A stretch of DNA of 64,000 bases, taken from positions 1-64,000 of the forward strand of contig NZ_FWXD01000004.1 in the NCBI RefSeq assembly GCF_900176275.1, given 5' to 3'. The notes beneath the pieces were generated by a model, which saw only the letters and a list, made by a program, of their open reading frames with translations, did no database searches and was not told where the DNA came from. This DNA comes from Andreprevotia lacus DSM 23236. Its GTDB lineage: Bacteria > Pseudomonadota > Gammaproteobacteria > Burkholderiales > Chitinibacteraceae. Shown piece by piece: positions 50,447-58,654 of the stretch. The position numbers were made by a program, and so were the translations under genes. Each line of letters starts with the position of its first letter. The first letter of the stretch is position 1.

Positions 50447-50877
50447 AGCACGTCCGGACAGTGCTCTTCGTTGTCGCTGCCGTCGCGGAACTGCACGGCC
50501 TGATAGCCGTGGCGTTCGTAGAAGCGCCGTGCGCCGTCGTTTTGCTGGAAGGTATAGAGCTGGACGGGGCGCGGCAGTGTGGCGTGGGCATGCGCCAGCA
50601 GTTGGCTGCCTATGCCCTGGCCGGCGTGGCCGGGCAGCAGGTAGAGCTGCTCGATCCAGCCGCCAGCCTCGTCCTGGGCGGTGGCGAGCACGCCGACGAT
50701 CTGCCCGTCGGCCTCCCACACGCTGACGCCCCCGTCCGGCAGCAGCACATGCTGCACCCAGCCGTGCACGGCATCATCGCTGTGCGGTGAGGGGGCGTAG
50801 GGCAGCCAGGTGCGGCGTGCGGCGATGAGCAGGCTGGCGACGGCTTGGGCGTCGGCGGGGCGGGCAGGTCTGAGCAT
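50428..50877 (-). CDS. GNAT-family acetyltransferase
   Basis: 149 residues. L-R-P-A-R-P-A-D-A-Q-A-V-A-S-L-L, then L-Y-L-L-P-G-H-A-G-Q-G-I-G-S-Q-L-L with the Q-G-I-G acetyl-CoA loop, and G-A-R-R-F-Y-E-R-H-G-Y closing. It starts three bases from the DUF3828-like gene's stop and probably belongs to the same transcript as that gene and the Sel1 gene. Confidence 0.85.
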   Translation of the reverse strand: MLRPARPADAQAVASLLIAARRTWLPYAPSPHSDDAVHGWVQHVLLPDGGVSVWEADGQIVGVLATAQDEAGGWIEQLYLLPGHAGQGIGSQLLAHAHATLPRPVQLYTFQQNDGARRFYERHGYQAVQFRDGSDNEEHCPDVLYRWPG

Positions 50878-50880
50878 GGG

Positions 50881-51378
50881 TCAGGGATGCAGTGCGGTGA
50901 CGGTTTCGATGCGCCAGCCTTCCGCCCCCAGGCTGAGCTGGACGCGCAGCGACCAGGGCGATTGCCGGCCCAGCGTGACGATGGCGGTGGCTTTGTGGCC
51001 TTGCTGGCTCAGCTTGCTGACGGCGACGTGCGCGGGCCAGTCTTCCAGGATGTCCTGTGTGCGCGTGAAATAGTCGCTGTCATAGCGGCCACTCGCGAAG
51101 CCGGCGCGGATGCGCTTGAGCGCGGCGCGGCTGACCCAGGCTTGCATGGCGCGCGGCTGATCGGTGAGCGGGCTGCGGCCGTGGTCAAACTCGTCCAGAT
51201 ACCAGCCATAGAAGCGGGTGAGCAGCAGCGCCGGGTCATTGGCGGGGGCCGTGGCACTGGCGCTGGCTGCCGTTGCTGCCACGGCGTGGCTGGCCGGCAG
51301 GGCCAGGCAGCACAGCGCGAGGCAGAGTGGGATGAGGTGTTGCAGCTTGTGGTCGGGGCGGGCGGCAGGCTGGGTCAT
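50881..51378 (-). CDS. DUF3828-like secreted protein
   Basis: 165 residues. A hydrophobic segment (L-I-P-L-C-L-A-L-C-C-L-A-L-P-A-S-H-A) is a signal peptide. L-L-T-R-F-Y-G-W-Y-L-D near residue 55, A-L-K-R-I-R-A and Y-D-S-D-Y-F-T-R-T-Q-D match the DUF3828 pattern of periplasmic NTF2-like proteins, some of them immunity-like. Its ATG overlaps the Sel1 stop (ATGA), so the two are coupled. Confidence 0.65.
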   Translation of the reverse strand: MTQPAARPDHKLQHLIPLCLALCCLALPASHAVAATAASASATAPANDPALLLTRFYGWYLDEFDHGRSPLTDQPRAMQAWVSRAALKRIRAGFASGRYDSDYFTRTQDILEDWPAHVAVSKLSQQGHKATAIVTLGRQSPWSLRVQLSLGAEGWRIETVTALHP

Positions 51379-53837
51379 GGTTTGTGGCTGCCCTTCAGGA
51401 AGTCATCCAGTGTGGTGATGGGGTTGGTGCTGGTGATGAGTTTGTCGGCCAGCTGGCCGGCGCGCTTGCGTTCGGCCGGGGTGAGGCTGCTTTCAACCGC
51501 GCTGCGGTTGACGTTGGGATCAACGCTCAACTGGGCTTTTTTTTGCTGTGCCAGTGTGTAGAGCGCATAGGCTGCAACAGGGTTTTTGGGCACGCCGTCG
51601 CCGTGCTGGTAGAGCAGGGCCAGGTTGTTGGTGGCGGCCGGGTGGCCTTGGGCGGCTGCCTTGCGATACCACTGTGCCGCTTCCTTGAGGTTGCGCGGCA
51701 GGCCACGCCCTTCCTGATACAGCAGGGCAAGGTTGTGCTGCGCCACCCTATTGCCCTGGTTTGCGGCCTTGCCATACCAGAATGCGGCTTGATGGGCGTC
51801 GGTCGCGACACCTTGGCCTTGCGAGTAGGCATAGCCCAGATTGAGCTGGCCCATGTCATCGCCGTGATTGGCCGCACGGGTAAACCACTTGAACGCCATG
51901 ACGTCGTTTTTGCTGGTGCCTCTGCCCTCGCGAAAGGCGATGCCCATATTGTTTTCTGCGGTGGCGTTGCCTGCGTTGGCGGCTTCAAGGAACAGCGCGG
52001 TGGCGCGTTCGTCATCGCGCGCTACGCCGCGGCCGTCACGGTAGAGCATGCCCAGGTTAACCTGGGCATCGGTATTGCCCTGTTCCGCGCTTTTGGCATA
52101 CCACTCGGCGGCGGCGGCTTCGTTCCGGGCAGTGCCACGGCCGTTTTCCTGCGCGTAGGCCAGCTCGAACTGTGCTTGCGCATGGCCCTGTTCTGCCGCG
52201 CGGGTCCACCAGTCGACCGCGCTGGCTAGGTCGGCATTGCTGGGCTTGCCACTGGCCAGCAGGAAGCCCAACTGGTACTGGGCATCGGTGTAGCCGCGCT
52301 GCGCTGCCTTGGTATACAGCTGGCGGGCCTGCTGCAGGTCTTTGTGGACACCACGACCGCTGGCATAGAGCCAACCCAGATAGTAGTGGCCTTCCGTATT
52401 GTCCTGATCCGCTGCCAGGCGATAATACCGGGCGGCCATGGCCGGGTCGACCGGTACGCCCAGCCCGGCCTGATAGCTGTAGCCCAGCCCGACCTGGCCG
52501 ACGCTGTCGCCTTGCCCGGCGGCCTTGCGCAACCACTGCAGTCCTTGCTCGACGTCTTTCGCGACGCCGTCGCCTTTCTGATAGGCAAGACCGAGCGCAG
52601 CCTGCGCTTCGGGCAGACCTTGCTCAGCACTCTTGCGATACCACGCGATGGCTTGCTCACGATCGCGGTCGCGCCCGGTGCCAAACCAGTACATGCGGGC
52701 CAGTTCGTATTGCGCGTTGGCTTGGCCTTGCTCGGCACTTTTGCTGTACCAGTCGGCGGCAGTGCCATAGTCCTGCACCACGCCACGGCCCAGCTCATGG
52801 CTGACGCCCATTTCGCGCTGGGCAATGGCATCGCCCTGTGCGGCGGCTTTGCCCAGCCAGCGCAGTGCTTCAGCGTTGCTCTGTGCCACGCCGGTGCCGT
52901 CCAGATACAGGTAGCCGAGGCTGCGCTGTGACTCCGGGCTGCCTTGTTCGGCCGCCTTGCCCAGCCAGACTGCTGCTTGCTGCGCATCCTTGGGCACGCC
53001 GATGCCTTTCAGATAAAGCACGCCCAGATTGTGTTGCGCATCGATATTGCCCTGCTCGGCAGCTTTGCGGTACCACCTGACTGCCTCGACCGCATCGGCG
53101 GGTACTCCCTTGCCTTGCCGGTACATCAAGCCAAGCTGGAACTGCGCATCGCCCAGCCCGCCGTCGGCAGCCTTGCGTACCCAGGCCAGCGCTTCCAGGT
53201 CGCTTTGTGGCACGGCCTTGCCTTCGAGGTAAAGTGTTGCAAGGCCGAGTTGCGCGCGGGCATGGCCCTGTGCGGCCGCCTTGCGATACCACGCCAGCGC
53301 AGCGTCGGGATCGGGCGGGCTGGCCTTGAATTCAAGATAGCTGGCCAGATTGTATTGCGCGGTCGCAAGGCCGGCCTCGGCCGCTTGCTGCAGCAGCTGC
53401 CTGGCTTTGGCAACGTCTTTGGCGATGCCATCGCCACCCAGGTAATGCAGGCCCAGCATGTTTTGCGCACCCGCCGAGCCCCTGTCGGCCGCCTTGCGGA
53501 ACAGTGCGATGGCGCGCTTGGCATCATGCGGTACGCCATCGCCCTGGTCGTAGAGTAGGCCCAGATTGTTGGCGGCGTCGACGTTGCCCTGGTCGGCGGC
53601 TTTTTGATACCAGCGGGCAGCTTCGGCGGCATCTTTGGGCACGCCCTTGCCATGCCAGTACATGGTGCCCAGCGCGAACTGGGCCTGGGGGTCACCCTTT
53701 TCCGCCAGCGGGCGGAATTCCTTCAGCGCGCCGGCATAGTTGTCGAGTTCGTACTCGTCAAAGCCGTCTTGCAGATCGGCAAAGGCCGATGTGGCGCAGA
53801 GAGTGCCGAGCAGCAGGGCAAGCAGGGTGTGACGCAT
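51375..53837 (-). CDS. Sel1-repeat protein, 20 repeats
   Basis: 820 residues. A signal peptide (L-L-A-L-L-L-G-T-L-C-A-T-S-A-F-A) is followed by about 20 Sel1-like repeats of 36 residues, pattern LGxxYxxGxGVxxDxxxAxxWYxKAAxQGxxxA, running from about residue 50 to 780. They stack into a superhelix that binds other proteins. Most repeats are well conserved; numbers 4 and 14 are degenerate. Periplasmic. Coupled to the DUF3828-like gene downstream. In other systems such proteins act in cell-envelope assembly or signalling; no specific role can be assigned here. Confidence 0.9.
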   Translation of the reverse strand: MRHTLLALLLGTLCATSAFADLQDGFDEYELDNYAGALKEFRPLAEKGDPQAQFALGTMYWHGKGVPKDAAEAARWYQKAADQGNVDAANNLGLLYDQGDGVPHDAKRAIALFRKAADRGSAGAQNMLGLHYLGGDGIAKDVAKARQLLQQAAEAGLATAQYNLASYLEFKASPPDPDAALAWYRKAAAQGHARAQLGLATLYLEGKAVPQSDLEALAWVRKAADGGLGDAQFQLGLMYRQGKGVPADAVEAVRWYRKAAEQGNIDAQHNLGVLYLKGIGVPKDAQQAAVWLGKAAEQGSPESQRSLGYLYLDGTGVAQSNAEALRWLGKAAAQGDAIAQREMGVSHELGRGVVQDYGTAADWYSKSAEQGQANAQYELARMYWFGTGRDRDREQAIAWYRKSAEQGLPEAQAALGLAYQKGDGVAKDVEQGLQWLRKAAGQGDSVGQVGLGYSYQAGLGVPVDPAMAARYYRLAADQDNTEGHYYLGWLYASGRGVHKDLQQARQLYTKAAQRGYTDAQYQLGFLLASGKPSNADLASAVDWWTRAAEQGHAQAQFELAYAQENGRGTARNEAAAAEWYAKSAEQGNTDAQVNLGMLYRDGRGVARDDERATALFLEAANAGNATAENNMGIAFREGRGTSKNDVMAFKWFTRAANHGDDMGQLNLGYAYSQGQGVATDAHQAAFWYGKAANQGNRVAQHNLALLYQEGRGLPRNLKEAAQWYRKAAAQGHPAATNNLALLYQHGDGVPKNPVAAYALYTLAQQKKAQLSVDPNVNRSAVESSLTPAERKRAGQLADKLITSTNPITTLDDFLKGSHKP

Positions 53838-53931
53838 GGTGTGGCCGCAGGAAAATCAGGCTGCCATTGTGCCCGGATGGGCTGGAAAGCTGCAAGAAAG
53901 CTGGTTTTGGCGGGCGGATACGATGCGGGTA

Positions 53932-54570
53932 TCAGCCCGGCTTTGCCCTTTCCTTTATCGCGGCCGCCATCTGCAGTGAGGTGGCATCACCAGCGCCGTG
54001 CAGCGCGGCCAGCAGCGATTGCTGGTTGGCGGCGGGCTGGTTCTGGCTGAGTTTGGCTTTGCCCTGCATGCTGCCGATATCGATCTCGATGCCGACGATG
54101 GCGCCCAGCAAGCGGTCTATGTAGTCGGGCGGGGCGTCGTTCACCCGCCAGGGGCTGGCTTGGGATTGCTCTTGGGTGTCGGTCAGTGCATGCAGCAGGG
54201 CCAGCAGCCAGGCCGGGTCGCGCACGCAGCGCAGCCGGCCGTGCACGTGCACCACCTCATAATTCCAGGTCGGCATCACCTTGCCGCCCTGTGCCTTGCT
54301 GGCATAGCCATTGGGCGAGATATAGCCCTGCACGCCGTGAAATACCGCGAGGCAATCGATGCCGTCACCGATGCGCGCCACCAGCGGGTTGGCGGCGGCG
54401 ATATGGCCGGCCAGCGTGCCATGCGGCGCGCCGGGGCGCAGCAGCAGCGGCACGTGATCGGCATCCAGCCCGCCTTGATGCTGGACGATGAGGGTGGCGA
54501 GCGGCTGTTGCGCGATCAGCGCGGCAAGCTGGTCCGGGCGGGCTTCGGCAAAGGCGCTGGGGAGGTACAT
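53932..54570 (-). CDS. paiB: PaiB-type FMN-binding regulator/flavin reductase-like protein
   Basis: 212 residues, the standard PaiB size. M-Y-L-P-x-A-F opens the protein as in the family; A-D-H-V-P-L-L, G-H-I-A-A-A-N-P near 58 and the strongly conserved Y-I-S-P-N-G-Y and P-T-W-N-Y-E-V-V-H-V-H-G are all present. The FMN-binding split-barrel fold is likely. In Bacillus PaiB is linked to control of sporulation and protease genes; in proteobacteria its role is unclear. Confidence 0.85.
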   Translation of the reverse strand: MYLPSAFAEARPDQLAALIAQQPLATLIVQHQGGLDADHVPLLLRPGAPHGTLAGHIAAANPLVARIGDGIDCLAVFHGVQGYISPNGYASKAQGGKVMPTWNYEVVHVHGRLRCVRDPAWLLALLHALTDTQEQSQASPWRVNDAPPDYIDRLLGAIVGIEIDIGSMQGKAKLSQNQPAANQQSLLAALHGAGDATSLQMAAAIKERAKPG

Positions 54571-54588
54571 GGGGGTGATCGCGTGGGG

Positions 54589-55017
54589 TCAGGGCGCTGC
54601 ATTGTGCCCAGCGCTCGTCACTGGTGCGGCTGGCAGGGGAACGTAGTGGGCGGCGATGTAGCTGTTGTAGCGGCGGGCGTATTCTTCGCTGCCGGAATCG
54701 GGGCTGTCCGGACGAGGGGTCATGCAGCCCACGTCGTCCGAATTGGTGGGCAACATGGACAGGCGGGCCCTTTCTTCGTCGCTTATGCCGGGGGTTACGG
54801 GGCTGTAGCCGCCGACGACATAAATCTGGGCGTTGCCGGTGGCGAGATCATGCTGGGCATCGCTGATGGCGCGGTCGATGCGCCAGCGGACGTTGAGGCG
54901 CTCGAAGAAATCAGGCGCGAGCTTGACTTCGGCGCGGGCGGGCACGTTGCACAGCAGGGCGAGGCAGGCGAGCAGAGCTGGCCGGCAGGCGCGGCGCATT
55001 GCGGGAGAGATAGGCAT
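54589..55017 (-). CDS. secreted hypothetical protein
   Basis: 142 residues with a signal peptide (A-L-L-A-C-L-A-L-L-C-N-V-P-A-R-A). The mature part has Y-V-V-G-G-Y-S-P-V-T-P-G-I and E-E-Y-A-R-R-Y-N-S-Y-I-A-A-H-Y-V. No family recognised. A slightly later start at the second Met is possible. Confidence 0.55.
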   Translation of the reverse strand: MPISPAMRRACRPALLACLALLCNVPARAEVKLAPDFFERLNVRWRIDRAISDAQHDLATGNAQIYVVGGYSPVTPGISDEERARLSMLPTNSDDVGCMTPRPDSPDSGSEEYARRYNSYIAAHYVPLPAAPVTSAGHNAAP

Positions 55018-55062
55018 GCGGCGATGTTAGCTGATGTGCTGCCCGCCGTACCAGTACCGGGG

Positions 55063-55698
55063 CTATTGCAGCAGCGCCAGCAGATCGGTGAGGGCGTGGG
55101 CGAGGATGAGGGGCCAGATGCGCCGGTAGCGGGCATAGGCGAGGGCCATGAGAAGGGCGAAGATGAACACACCCGTCACGCCGACGGGGCCCTGGTAGAC
55201 GTGGGCGAGCACGCGCAGCAGTACGCTGATGCCGACGGCGAAGCCGGTGCCGTGGTGGCCGAGGCGGGCAAAGATGAGCCAGACCAGCACCAGTTCTTCG
55301 AAGCTGCCGTTGACCAGCGACACCAAGGTGGCGACGGGCCAGCTGACGTTGATTTGCGCCAGTAGCGTGGTCAGTGCGCTGGCATCGGCGCCCAGTGCGA
55401 CGGCGAGCTGCTGGCCGAGCAGGGTGAGCAGGTAAGCCAGCCCGAACAGCAGCAGGCCGCCCAGCGACTGGCGCACGGTGATATTGAGCTGCAGCGGTGG
55501 CAGCGGCCAGCCCACCAGCAGCAAAAAGCCGCAGCCGATGGCCAGTTGCAGCAATTCCTGGCCGAGCAGGGCCAGGCAGTGGGCGTCATTCAGTGTGGGC
55601 ACCGGGCCGGCCGGACCGGCCAGCGTGGCCAGGCCGCCGAGGATGAACGGGCCCCACAACAGGCCGAGCAACAGGGTGAACTGGGTGCGGGTGAGCAT
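55063..55698 (-). CDS. CPBP-like intramembrane protein
   Basis: 211 residues with about seven helices. G-S-F-E-E-L-V-L-V-W-L-I-F, L-R-V-L-A-H-V-Y-Q-G and I-L-A-H-A-L-T-D-L correspond to the three CPBP (CaaX protease/bacteriocin-processing) motifs. The first should be EExxxR but the Arg is replaced here, so catalysis is uncertain. Some CPBP proteins give self-immunity to bacteriocins. Confidence 0.75.
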   Translation of the reverse strand: MLTRTQFTLLLGLLWGPFILGGLATLAGPAGPVPTLNDAHCLALLGQELLQLAIGCGFLLLVGWPLPPLQLNITVRQSLGGLLLFGLAYLLTLLGQQLAVALGADASALTTLLAQINVSWPVATLVSLVNGSFEELVLVWLIFARLGHHGTGFAVGISVLLRVLAHVYQGPVGVTGVFIFALLMALAYARYRRIWPLILAHALTDLLALLQ

Positions 55699-55725
55699 GA
55701 GCGCGATGCGGACGGCTTGGGGTGC

Positions 55726-55902
55726 TTACTGCGGGCGCACCTGCTTGTAGGTGACCTTGCCGTTGGCCTTGACGCTGCGGATGACGTAGTTGCGTGCGCC
55801 ACAGTGCGGGCAGCGGAACATCTCGCCCTGGCCTTCGTTCTTGATGGTGACTTCTTCTGGTTTCCACTGCGCGCCGCAGGATTGGTTCAGGCAGGTAAAC
55901 AT
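55726..55902 (-). CDS. small zinc-ribbon protein
   Basis: 58 residues. F-T-C-L-N-Q-S-C-G near the start and F-R-C-P-H-C-G-A-R-N near residue 30 form a CxxxxC...CxxC zinc ribbon, followed by a basic strand K-V-T-Y-K-Q. Usual for small nucleic-acid-binding or adaptor proteins. Start ATG 55902 just upstream of the first Cys pair. Confidence 0.65.
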   Translation of the reverse strand: MFTCLNQSCGAQWKPEEVTIKNEGQGEMFRCPHCGARNYVIRSVKANGKVTYKQVRPQ

Positions 55903-56000
55903 GGGGGCTCCGGGGCGGGTGGGGAATGAGCCGCGCAGGGTAGCACGATGCGTGGCCGCCGGCGCATTTGGCCGCGACCGTGCGTCGTTTGCCGGCGTGC

Positions 56001-56414
56001 TCAGGCGGGTGTGGCCAACGCGGCATAGCTGGCCAGGCGCTGTGCCAGCGTGCCGGTATGCAGTTCGAACAGGTGGTTGTCGAAATCGTAAAAGTAGAGC
56101 GATTCGCCTTCGCCCTCGATACGCGGACGCGGCGGGTGGATATCGACGCCGAGTGCCTGCAGCCGTGCGGTGTAGTGTGGCAGGTCGGCGGCATCGACGT
56201 GGAAGGCGACGTGCTGATAGCTGCGCGTGGCCGGTGGATCGCCTTGCATGGCGGCGATCCACACGCCGCCGAGCAGGAAAAAGCGCTCGGCCGACAGCGA
56301 GTGCGGCTGATTGCCGCTGTCATAGACTTGCTCGGCACCGAGACCATCGCTCAGCAGGCGGGCCATGCGGTCGAGATCGCGAACGATGAAGGTGAGGTGG
56401 CTGATGCCGTGCAT
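56001..56414 (-). CDS. FosX-like fosfomycin-resistance/glyoxalase-fold enzyme
   Basis: 137 residues, VOC fold. I-S-H-L-T-F-I-V-R-D-L-D near the start has the first metal His (residue 6); Y-Q-H-V-A-F-H the second; and F-D-N-H-L-F-E-L-H-T-G-T-L the third ligand Glu. V-Y-D-S-G, L-S-A-E-R-F-F-L-L-G-G with Glu43, and Y-F-Y-D-F-D-N-H match FosX, which opens fosfomycin's epoxide with water and needs that Glu, rather than FosA, which uses glutathione. It may confer low-level resistance or process a natural epoxide. Ten bases separate it from the gene upstream. Confidence 0.8.
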   Translation of the reverse strand: MHGISHLTFIVRDLDRMARLLSDGLGAEQVYDSGNQPHSLSAERFFLLGGVWIAAMQGDPPATRSYQHVAFHVDAADLPHYTARLQALGVDIHPPRPRIEGEGESLYFYDFDNHLFELHTGTLAQRLASYAALATPA

Positions 56415-56423
56415 GGTGATCCT

Positions 56424-56861
56424 TTAGGCCTGCTGCGGCAGCCAGCGCCACCACATGTAGTGATATTCCTGTTCCTCGACGCGAAAGCGCTGGCCGCAGT
56501 GGGTGCAGCGGCACAGGTAGTCCTCGAACCAGTTGCCGTTTACCTTTTCCATGGCGGTGATTTCAATGTGGCCGTCGCGCGCTTCTTCGTTGGGGCTGTA
56601 GAGGTCATCCAGCGGATAGCAGCCGCACAGGCAGGCATCGCTTTGCGCCACCAGCGCAAGTTTGCGCAACGCAAAATCGAGATGGCTGCGGTTGGGGCGC
56701 AGCATGCCGCCGAGTTCCACATCAGCGGTGCTGTGGCGGATGGCATCGATATGCGCAGCGAGCGCGAGTAGTTGCGGGCGGTCCCGCAAATCGCGGATCG
56801 CCCCGGATGCACGCCGGATGCGCTGCGGGTCTTGCGAGGTGAGGTCGTCGAGCAGGCTCAT
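56424..56861 (-). CDS. hypothetical zinc-binding protein
   Basis: 145 residues. The first part is helical (R-I-R-R-A-S-G-A-I-R-D-L). C-L-C-G-C-Y near 77 and C-R-C-T-H-C-G-Q-R-F near 118 give four or five cysteines in zinc-ribbon spacing, with tryptophans in M-W-W-R-W-L near the end. No family recognised. It directly precedes the FosX-like gene. Confidence 0.55.
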   Translation of the reverse strand: MSLLDDLTSQDPQRIRRASGAIRDLRDRPQLLALAAHIDAIRHSTADVELGGMLRPNRSHLDFALRKLALVAQSDACLCGCYPLDDLYSPNEEARDGHIEITAMEKVNGNWFEDYLCRCTHCGQRFRVEEQEYHYMWWRWLPQQA

Positions 56862-56880
56862 AGGGGCAGATGGGGCAGCG

Positions 56881-57402
56881 TCAGTCAGGGTGGAAATCCC
56901 AGCGGTGTTGTTTGAAGTCGTAGAAGTATCTGTCAAAGGGGCTAAGGGCGCTGGGGTAGAACAATAAAGGACCATATGCGCCTTCAATGCTGTAGCGCAG
57001 GTGCATGCTGGTGGCCAGCGCGGGGTCGATACCAGCCTCGGCCAAGGTGCGGGGCGGGTGCTGGTATAGGCGCTGGTATTGCTCGATTTGCCGGGCAACG
57101 TGTGCGGCGTCGGCCTCGCGTTGTTGTACGACGCGGTGATCGGTGTAGAGCACGGCGGCCCAGGCCAGTAGCCAGAGCGCGATGCGTAGCAGCCGGTCCA
57201 GCCGCTCGCTGCGCCGCCACAGCCACCAGAGTTGCACGGGGATGATGAGCAGCAGGCTGAGCATGGCCAGCATGAACATGAAGCGGAAGCCATCCAGCAA
57301 GGCATTGAGGCTGACCAGCAGCAGGCAGCCCAGCAAGGTGCGGGCGTGGCGGCGGGCGAGCGTGGCCAGGGTGGCGGTGAGTCTTGGCAGGACGGCATGC
57401 AT
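56881..57402 (-). CDS. membrane protein with soluble C-terminal domain
   Basis: 173 residues. Three helices (L-L-G-C-L-L-L-V-S-L-N-A-L, F-M-L-A-M-L-S-L-L-L-I-I-P-V and A-L-W-L-L-A-W-A-A-V-L-Y) then a soluble part with Q-Y-Q-R-L-Y-Q-H-P-P-R-T-L-A-E-A-G and F-D-R-Y-F-Y-D-F-K-Q-H-R-W. The latter part resembles the end of the gene at 6328-6762. Function unknown. Starts at ATG 57402. Confidence 0.55.
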   Translation of the reverse strand: MHAVLPRLTATLATLARRHARTLLGCLLLVSLNALLDGFRFMFMLAMLSLLLIIPVQLWWLWRRSERLDRLLRIALWLLAWAAVLYTDHRVVQQREADAAHVARQIEQYQRLYQHPPRTLAEAGIDPALATSMHLRYSIEGAYGPLLFYPSALSPFDRYFYDFKQHRWDFHPD

Positions 57403-57472
57403 GCGTGAATTGGCGCACGGTTGCAGGTGCCGCTGCAAGCGCCCCCGTGGGGGATGTTGCGTGTTTGCCGGG

Positions 57473-58060
57473 TCAGGCTGGGGCGTAACGGTTGACCACG
57501 ATGCCGCAGGCGTAGGCGCAGCTGCTCAGCAAGGTGAGGGCCTTGCCATGGGGCATTGCATCGAACGGCGAGCTGCCGGGGCCGATGGCGCTGGGGTTGA
57601 GGTAGAACTGGAACTCGTCGATCAAGCCGGTGGCGGCGAGGGCGCTGGCGAAGCTGGCACCGCCGAAGCAGAGCAGATCGCCATCACCGTCTTGTTTGAG
57701 CCGGGCGATGACCTCGTGCAGCGGGCCGTGTGCGCTGCGGGTATTGGGCCACTCACCGTTTACCGGCGTGCGGCCATACACGCGTTTGGGCAGGGTGCCG
57801 ATGCGGCTGGCGAAGGCGTAGTCGGCGTTGCCCCGGTGGCGCTCGGCCATGCCGCGCCAGTGATCGAGATAGCCTTCCGCTGCCATGGCGCGGCTGAGCA
57901 GGATGGCGCTGGCGCGGGCGAACGTGGCGTTGAAGTCGGCACGCAGCGCGGCATCCCACGGCCAGTGGTCACCCCAGCCCCAGAGCGTCCAGTTTATGGG
58001 GCGTTGGGTGGCGACGCGGCCATCGGCCGACATTTGCATCTGCAGGATGAGTTTGTGCAT
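57473..58060 (-). CDS. DHFR/RibD C-terminal-like reductase
   Basis: 195 residues. H-K-L-I-L-Q-M-Q-M-S-A-D-G-R-V-A opens the RibD_C fold (strand then SxDGxxA). D-L-L-C-F-G-G-A-S-F-A-S-A-L near residue 135 is the NADPH-binding GG loop and L-I-D-E-F-Q-F-Y-L-N-P the closing strand. This family reduces small molecules with NADPH and is frequently paired with regulators. Divergent from an HxlR gene across an operator palindrome, which probably represses it. Confidence 0.82.
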   Translation of the reverse strand: MHKLILQMQMSADGRVATQRPINWTLWGWGDHWPWDAALRADFNATFARASAILLSRAMAAEGYLDHWRGMAERHRGNADYAFASRIGTLPKRVYGRTPVNGEWPNTRSAHGPLHEVIARLKQDGDGDLLCFGGASFASALAATGLIDEFQFYLNPSAIGPGSSPFDAMPHGKALTLLSSCAYACGIVVNRYAPA

Positions 58061-58081
58061 GACAGCGCGCTCGATCGGGAT

Positions 58082-58106
58082 AACTGATTGCAATTTGCAA
58101 TCAGTT
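58082..58106. promoter_or_regulatory. operator-like palindrome between reductase and HxlR genes
   Basis: AACTGATTGCA (58082-58092) and TGCAATCAGTT (58096-58106) are perfect inverted repeats around ATT. The site is 22 bases upstream of the reductase start and 50 bases before the HxlR start, so an HxlR dimer bound here could control both genes. Confidence 0.85.
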
Positions 58107-58155
58107 GTAGTGTGGAAAAACCAGTGCAAAAATGCAAGCGGTTTTGGAGTGCATG

Positions 58156-58584
58156 ATGATGACGACCGCACGATCGTACTGCCCGATCAGCCTGACGCTG
58201 GATATGCTGGGTGACCGCTGGAGCCTGCTGCTGCTGCGCGACATGATGTTTGCCGGCAAGCGGCATTTCCGCGAATTTCTGCAATCGGCCGAGGGCATCT
58301 CGACCAATATTCTGGCCGAGCGGCTGGCGCGGCTGGTGGCCTGCGGCATCCTGACGCGTGCGGATGATCCTGGTCATAAACAAAAGGCGATCTACAGCCT
58401 GACCGCTGCCGGCATCAATCTGCTGCCGTTGCTGGTGCAACTGGGTGCCTGGGGCGCACGCCATTGCACGGCTGATGACGGGCTGGCCGCCATGGCGCAG
58501 CAGCTGGCTGAAGGCGGTCCGCAGCTATGGGCGCAGATGCAGGGCGAGCTGGCGCGGGTGCACGGGGTGGATGGGGATTGGTAG
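58156..58584 (+). CDS. HxlR-family transcriptional regulator
   Basis: 142 residues, single winged-helix HxlR domain. Y-C-P-I-S-L-T-L-D-M-L-G-D-R-W-S-L-L-L-L-R-D-M near the start is the family signature with its Cys, used in redox or ligand sensing by some members; I-S-T-N-I-L-A-E-R-L-A-R-L is the recognition helix and Y-S-L-T-A-A-G the wing. Three adjacent ATGs (58153, 58156, 58159) follow GGAG; the middle one is given. Confidence 0.88.
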   Translation: MMTTARSYCPISLTLDMLGDRWSLLLLRDMMFAGKRHFREFLQSAEGISTNILAERLARLVACGILTRADDPGHKQKAIYSLTAAGINLLPLLVQLGAWGARHCTADDGLAAMAQQLAEGGPQLWAQMQGELARVHGVDGDW

Positions 58585-58654
58585 CTGCCGGGTGGGATGG
58601 GCAGCAACGTGCATGGCATGGCGCCACGCACGTGCTTGCGCACAATGGCAGAGA

